Below are positions 61,375-64,000 of a DNA stretch of 64,000 nucleotides, in pieces. Each line of letters begins with the position of its first letter. Positions within the stretch are counted from its first letter, which is position 1. The notes beneath the pieces are model-generated. The model was not told the origin of the DNA and did not search any database. It was given only the letters and a program-made list of their open reading frames with translations. Source of the stretch: Lethocerus indicus (lineage: Eukaryota > Arthropoda > Insecta > Hemiptera > Belostomatidae); assembly GCA_019843655.1 (NCBI GenBank), contig JACDQD010000011.1, positions 17,774,604 to 17,838,603 of the forward strand, given 5' to 3'. The position numbers were made by a program, and so were the translations under genes.

Positions 61375-62459
61375 AATATAATTAATATGATTAAAACCAC
61401 GCCTACAACGAGAACAATTTCTCGAATTATGAATGTAATTAATTAACCCCTTGATAATATTGTGGAAGTTGAATTTCATTGTAGCGGAAACTATGAAGTA
61501 TGGACTAGGAGCCGGGAAATGACTGGCAACGATATAATGGTTAATAAATGTGCCCAGATAAGAGTATATAAGGTCAAAGGTTGAGCCCCCTCCCCCGCGC
61601 GCTCGGCTGGTTACACCTCGCTTCCTGAATTTTCCCTTAACCCAGTAATTTTCTCCTCGCAATCAATTACGGCCAAATGATAATTTGCCTCTCATTAACC
61701 CTCGTAGGCCAGGAATTGAGCCCCGAATCCAAGACGGTATCCCGAAGAGACCCTGATTGTGTACTGATTCTGAGTTTAAAGAAAACTTACTGTTGAAAAT
61801 TATATCATTGCAGTCGAATCCCGCCTGCGCTCAATGAAGATTTAATTTGGTGAGGGATGCGCATAAAGAAACGGAGCCAAAAATAAAAACAAGTAAGTAA
61901 AAAGAACTACCGAAAATTCACTTCGGGATTTGGGTTTTAGAACCGAACTTCTTGCCCCCCCCCTCAAGAAAAACCTATAAATCCCCAGGGCCTTTTAGGT
62001 GAAATAGAATACCGAAAGTAAGGAACCGAATCTTCTCCTCTGAGATTGGAGTACTACCACGGCCTCGGCGGGTTCCGCGTTCCCGCCTTCAGCCAAGATC
62101 ATTTTTTATTAACCGGAAAAAATTAGTGTCAAACGGTCCGTGGAAACCGGGCACAGGGTTGGCGGTTGGGAGGGGGAGGGGAGGAGAAATCCTTATTGAA
62201 AGCAGTTAAAGTACAGAGCTTGCCCGAGCTTTATTGTAGCCATCAAACCGCAACAAAGATAGCAATAATAACCGAGCCGCGGGGGCCGCACTTTTATCGC
62301 CGATCAAAAAATAGCTGGGGAAAATTAAATAATAAACCGCCATTTACTTTTACCGACAATGAAAATCGTTACAACACCAGAGCCGCGGAGCCATGAGGAC
62401 AACTTCTCCGGGAAATGATATCGTTAAGCGGCGATTCTTTGCGCCCGTGTGATAGCATA
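61375..62459. other. Intergenic, no gene recognised
   Basis: Frames at 61369-61662 minus and 62166-62396 plus have no domain. Nothing else recognised. Confidence 0.45.
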
Positions 62460-62760
62460 TTTTCGAGGTTCGGAAAACAGATATTTTGATAATTTTGGAT
62501 TTAAAATATGAGGATTTAATTACCGAATTAAAAAAAATACCGATAGAAAGTAGCACGGAATAACGATTATTAATATCGGCAATTAGGTCCGATACGCCGA
62601 AGGTGCGACAGGTGCACCCCAGCGCATTCGGAAACTGCATTAGATTGAATGCAGGGAGACGTCGCGCGTGTTCGCGAACAGCACATCTGGGCCGACATGT
62701 AGGCGGCCAGATGCAAATTAGGCACACTGTTTGTATGCGTGTGTGTGTGTGTGTGTATGT
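62460..62760. promoter_or_regulatory. Repeat-poor block with octamer and E-box
   Basis: The block contains GACAGGTGCACC (62606-62617, a CAGGTG E-box), GAATGCAGG, TTCGCGAA (62671-62678) and the POU octamer ATGCAAAT (62711-62718), among AT-rich homeodomain-like cores (TTAATTACC). A 200-codon minus frame (62350-62952) crosses it but passes through a CA repeat and has no domain. I favour a non-coding regulatory reading. Confidence 0.22.
62739..62756. repeat. (GT)n microsatellite
   Basis: 18 bp of GT repeat followed by a GA-rich run. Confidence 0.95.
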
Positions 62761-63061
62761 GAGTGAGAGAGGGGAGGAGAGATTGGTAAGCAGCAGATTG
62801 GTAAAATTACTGGGCTCGGTGCTCCTGTACGGTAACGAGGTGCATAACAATCTCCCAAACGAAATGTTGGTATCATGAAGATGTAAACATGATGTCCCCT
62901 CCCTTCTTTGAGGTCGACTCCTCGTCAATACAATTGAACCTGAAAAGGGCAATACTTAAAAATAGGCAATATTCCTTTTCCCCGAAACTTAGTCTCCAAG
63001 CTTTACGATGACGGTAACTCGGAAGCTATTCCAGCCGGAGACGCATCTTCGTCAGCATTTT

Positions 63062-63175
63062 GCAGCGTCCGCGCAATTCGCAGTAAGGTTTTTTCCCCAA
63101 AGATCTCCGGAGAAGTGGATTAAGGTTTTCCATCGGCAAGATTTCTGCCACCGTCGGTAGACGACGAAAACGTCA
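63062..63175 (+). repeat. 280-bp repeat family, left-part copy
   Basis: GCAATTCGCAGTAAGG, TTTTTTCCCCAAAGATCTCC, GGAGAAGTGGATTAAGG, TTTTCC and CACCGTCGGTAGACGA align with 61101-61205. The copy ends where the AAGTATCCC part would begin. Confidence 0.65.
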
Positions 63176-64000
63176 CCACTGGGCGGGACAGGGATAGGGC
63201 CCTTTTCTGGGAAAAAACTGACGGTGATTAAGGCCACTTTTTTAAAAATGTTTCTCTCATCCGACTCTTCTCATGACAACTGGTTCTTTAAAATTAAGTT
63301 CCGGACTAAGTTATTTCCTGTTCATCGTCCTTTGGCTCCCCCATGCGATTTTCATTAGGGATACTTTTCCTCGTTATCACCGAATTTGTAGAATTCCAGA
63401 AACGATCGAGAGAGATATCCCGAGTATAATTTTACGCAAGACAGACAAACTGTGCGCAGATTTTGCGCTAATTACTTGACGAGGTTGGGCCAGAAAGGGG
63501 CCGTTAATTAGAAGGGGGATTCAATGCTCTTGGCTCGCTTGATTCCTTTCTACCTTCAGTCTGCGGAATCGTCACGCTGCTGCTACCCACTGCTCTAAGT
63601 CCTGTCTCAGTTTCTATCATTACTCTGTACCTTTCTCTGACTATCCTCTCAGATTGGTAGTCACCAACAGAGCCAGATCATCCAAAGTCAGGGACGTTAA
63701 AAGCCGGTATAAATTATATCCGTGTTGTTTGTTCTTCGGTTATTCCGGAGCTCTGGCAATTATTTTCTATGCAGTATTAAGCGTTTGCATAATTACTTTC
63801 TTAATAATTTTTGTCAGTTTATTTCGTTTTGTTTGTATCGTTTTGACAAACTCGTCAACAACATTTGTTTAAAGATTTTAAACAAACCGTGCGCTATACT
63901 GCGCTACAAGGCACATACTTCACATACCTAGTCACAGGGACAAGGGTCCTCATCGGGATCACAAAAGGTTCGCCAGTATTAAGTGGCCTCGACATCAAAC
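63176..64000. other. Intergenic, nothing recognised
   Basis: Two overlapping plus frames (63654-63872, 63722-63931) encode hydrophobic peptides typical of T-rich DNA. No gene or repeat was recognised to the end of the window. Confidence 0.45.

Noticed and set aside
62350..62952. 200-codon minus-strand frame, the longest in the window
   Set aside because: It crosses a CA microsatellite and a GC-richer block, has no recognisable domain or splice context, and overlaps a plus-strand frame.
1..64000. CRISPR arrays, operons, rRNA or prokaryotic signals
   Set aside because: No regularly spaced direct repeats of CRISPR type, no rRNA sequence and no compact gene arrays were seen.

Overview
The window looks like nuclear DNA of an animal, most likely an invertebrate. 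Reasons: spliced exons with GTAAG...CAG borders, AT-rich DNA with long TA, CA and TC microsatellites, tRNA-derived SINE-like sequences, and decayed retroelement fragments of types common in invertebrates. There is no bacterial gene density, operon layout, rRNA, tRNA gene cluster or CRISPR array. The phylum cannot be fixed from the sequence alone.

The only confidently supported gene is at the left edge. It is the last two coding exons (847-986 and 1213-1368, + strand) of a retinol-dehydrogenase/hydroxybutyrate-dehydrogenase-like short-chain dehydrogenase (SDR). The catalytic part must lie left of position 1. Roughly 1.4-2.3 kb holds its 3' UTR, with one possible UTR intron.

From about 2.3 kb to 64 kb I see no intact protein gene. 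Open frames are short (nearly all under 135 codons), overlap on both strands, and lack family motifs. The region is a mixture of four things. (1) Retroelement relics: a Penelope-type GIY-YIG-like fragment (3.6 kb), a gypsy-type RNase H-like fragment (7.5 kb), a weak LINE RT-like fragment (28.6 kb) and a LINE endonuclease-like fragment (56 kb). (2) Three dispersed repeat families built by comparing the window with itself: a CTGA-N-GATGGC/GCCGAAAC plus hairpin module, a roughly 280-bp repeat with seven copies in both orientations, and a tRNA-derived SINE-like family. (3) Microsatellites, including five (TA)n tracts of 38-45 bp, all left of 42 kb. (4) GC-richer, repeat-poor islands with clustered transcription-factor-like sites, such as three CAGCTG E-boxes exactly 20 bp apart and two CGCAATAAAT decamers exactly 20 bp apart. 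These islands could be cis-regulatory or conserved non-coding elements, which would suit a gene-poor regulatory interval, but conservation cannot be tested here.

Several strong foldbacks also stand out: 4442-4476 (perfect 15-bp arms), 20712-20807 (two-part stem, pre-miRNA-like) and 34989-35018 (perfect 11-bp arms). I found no convincing new multi-gene system. The most unusual material is the structured repeat module and the phased binding-site clusters.
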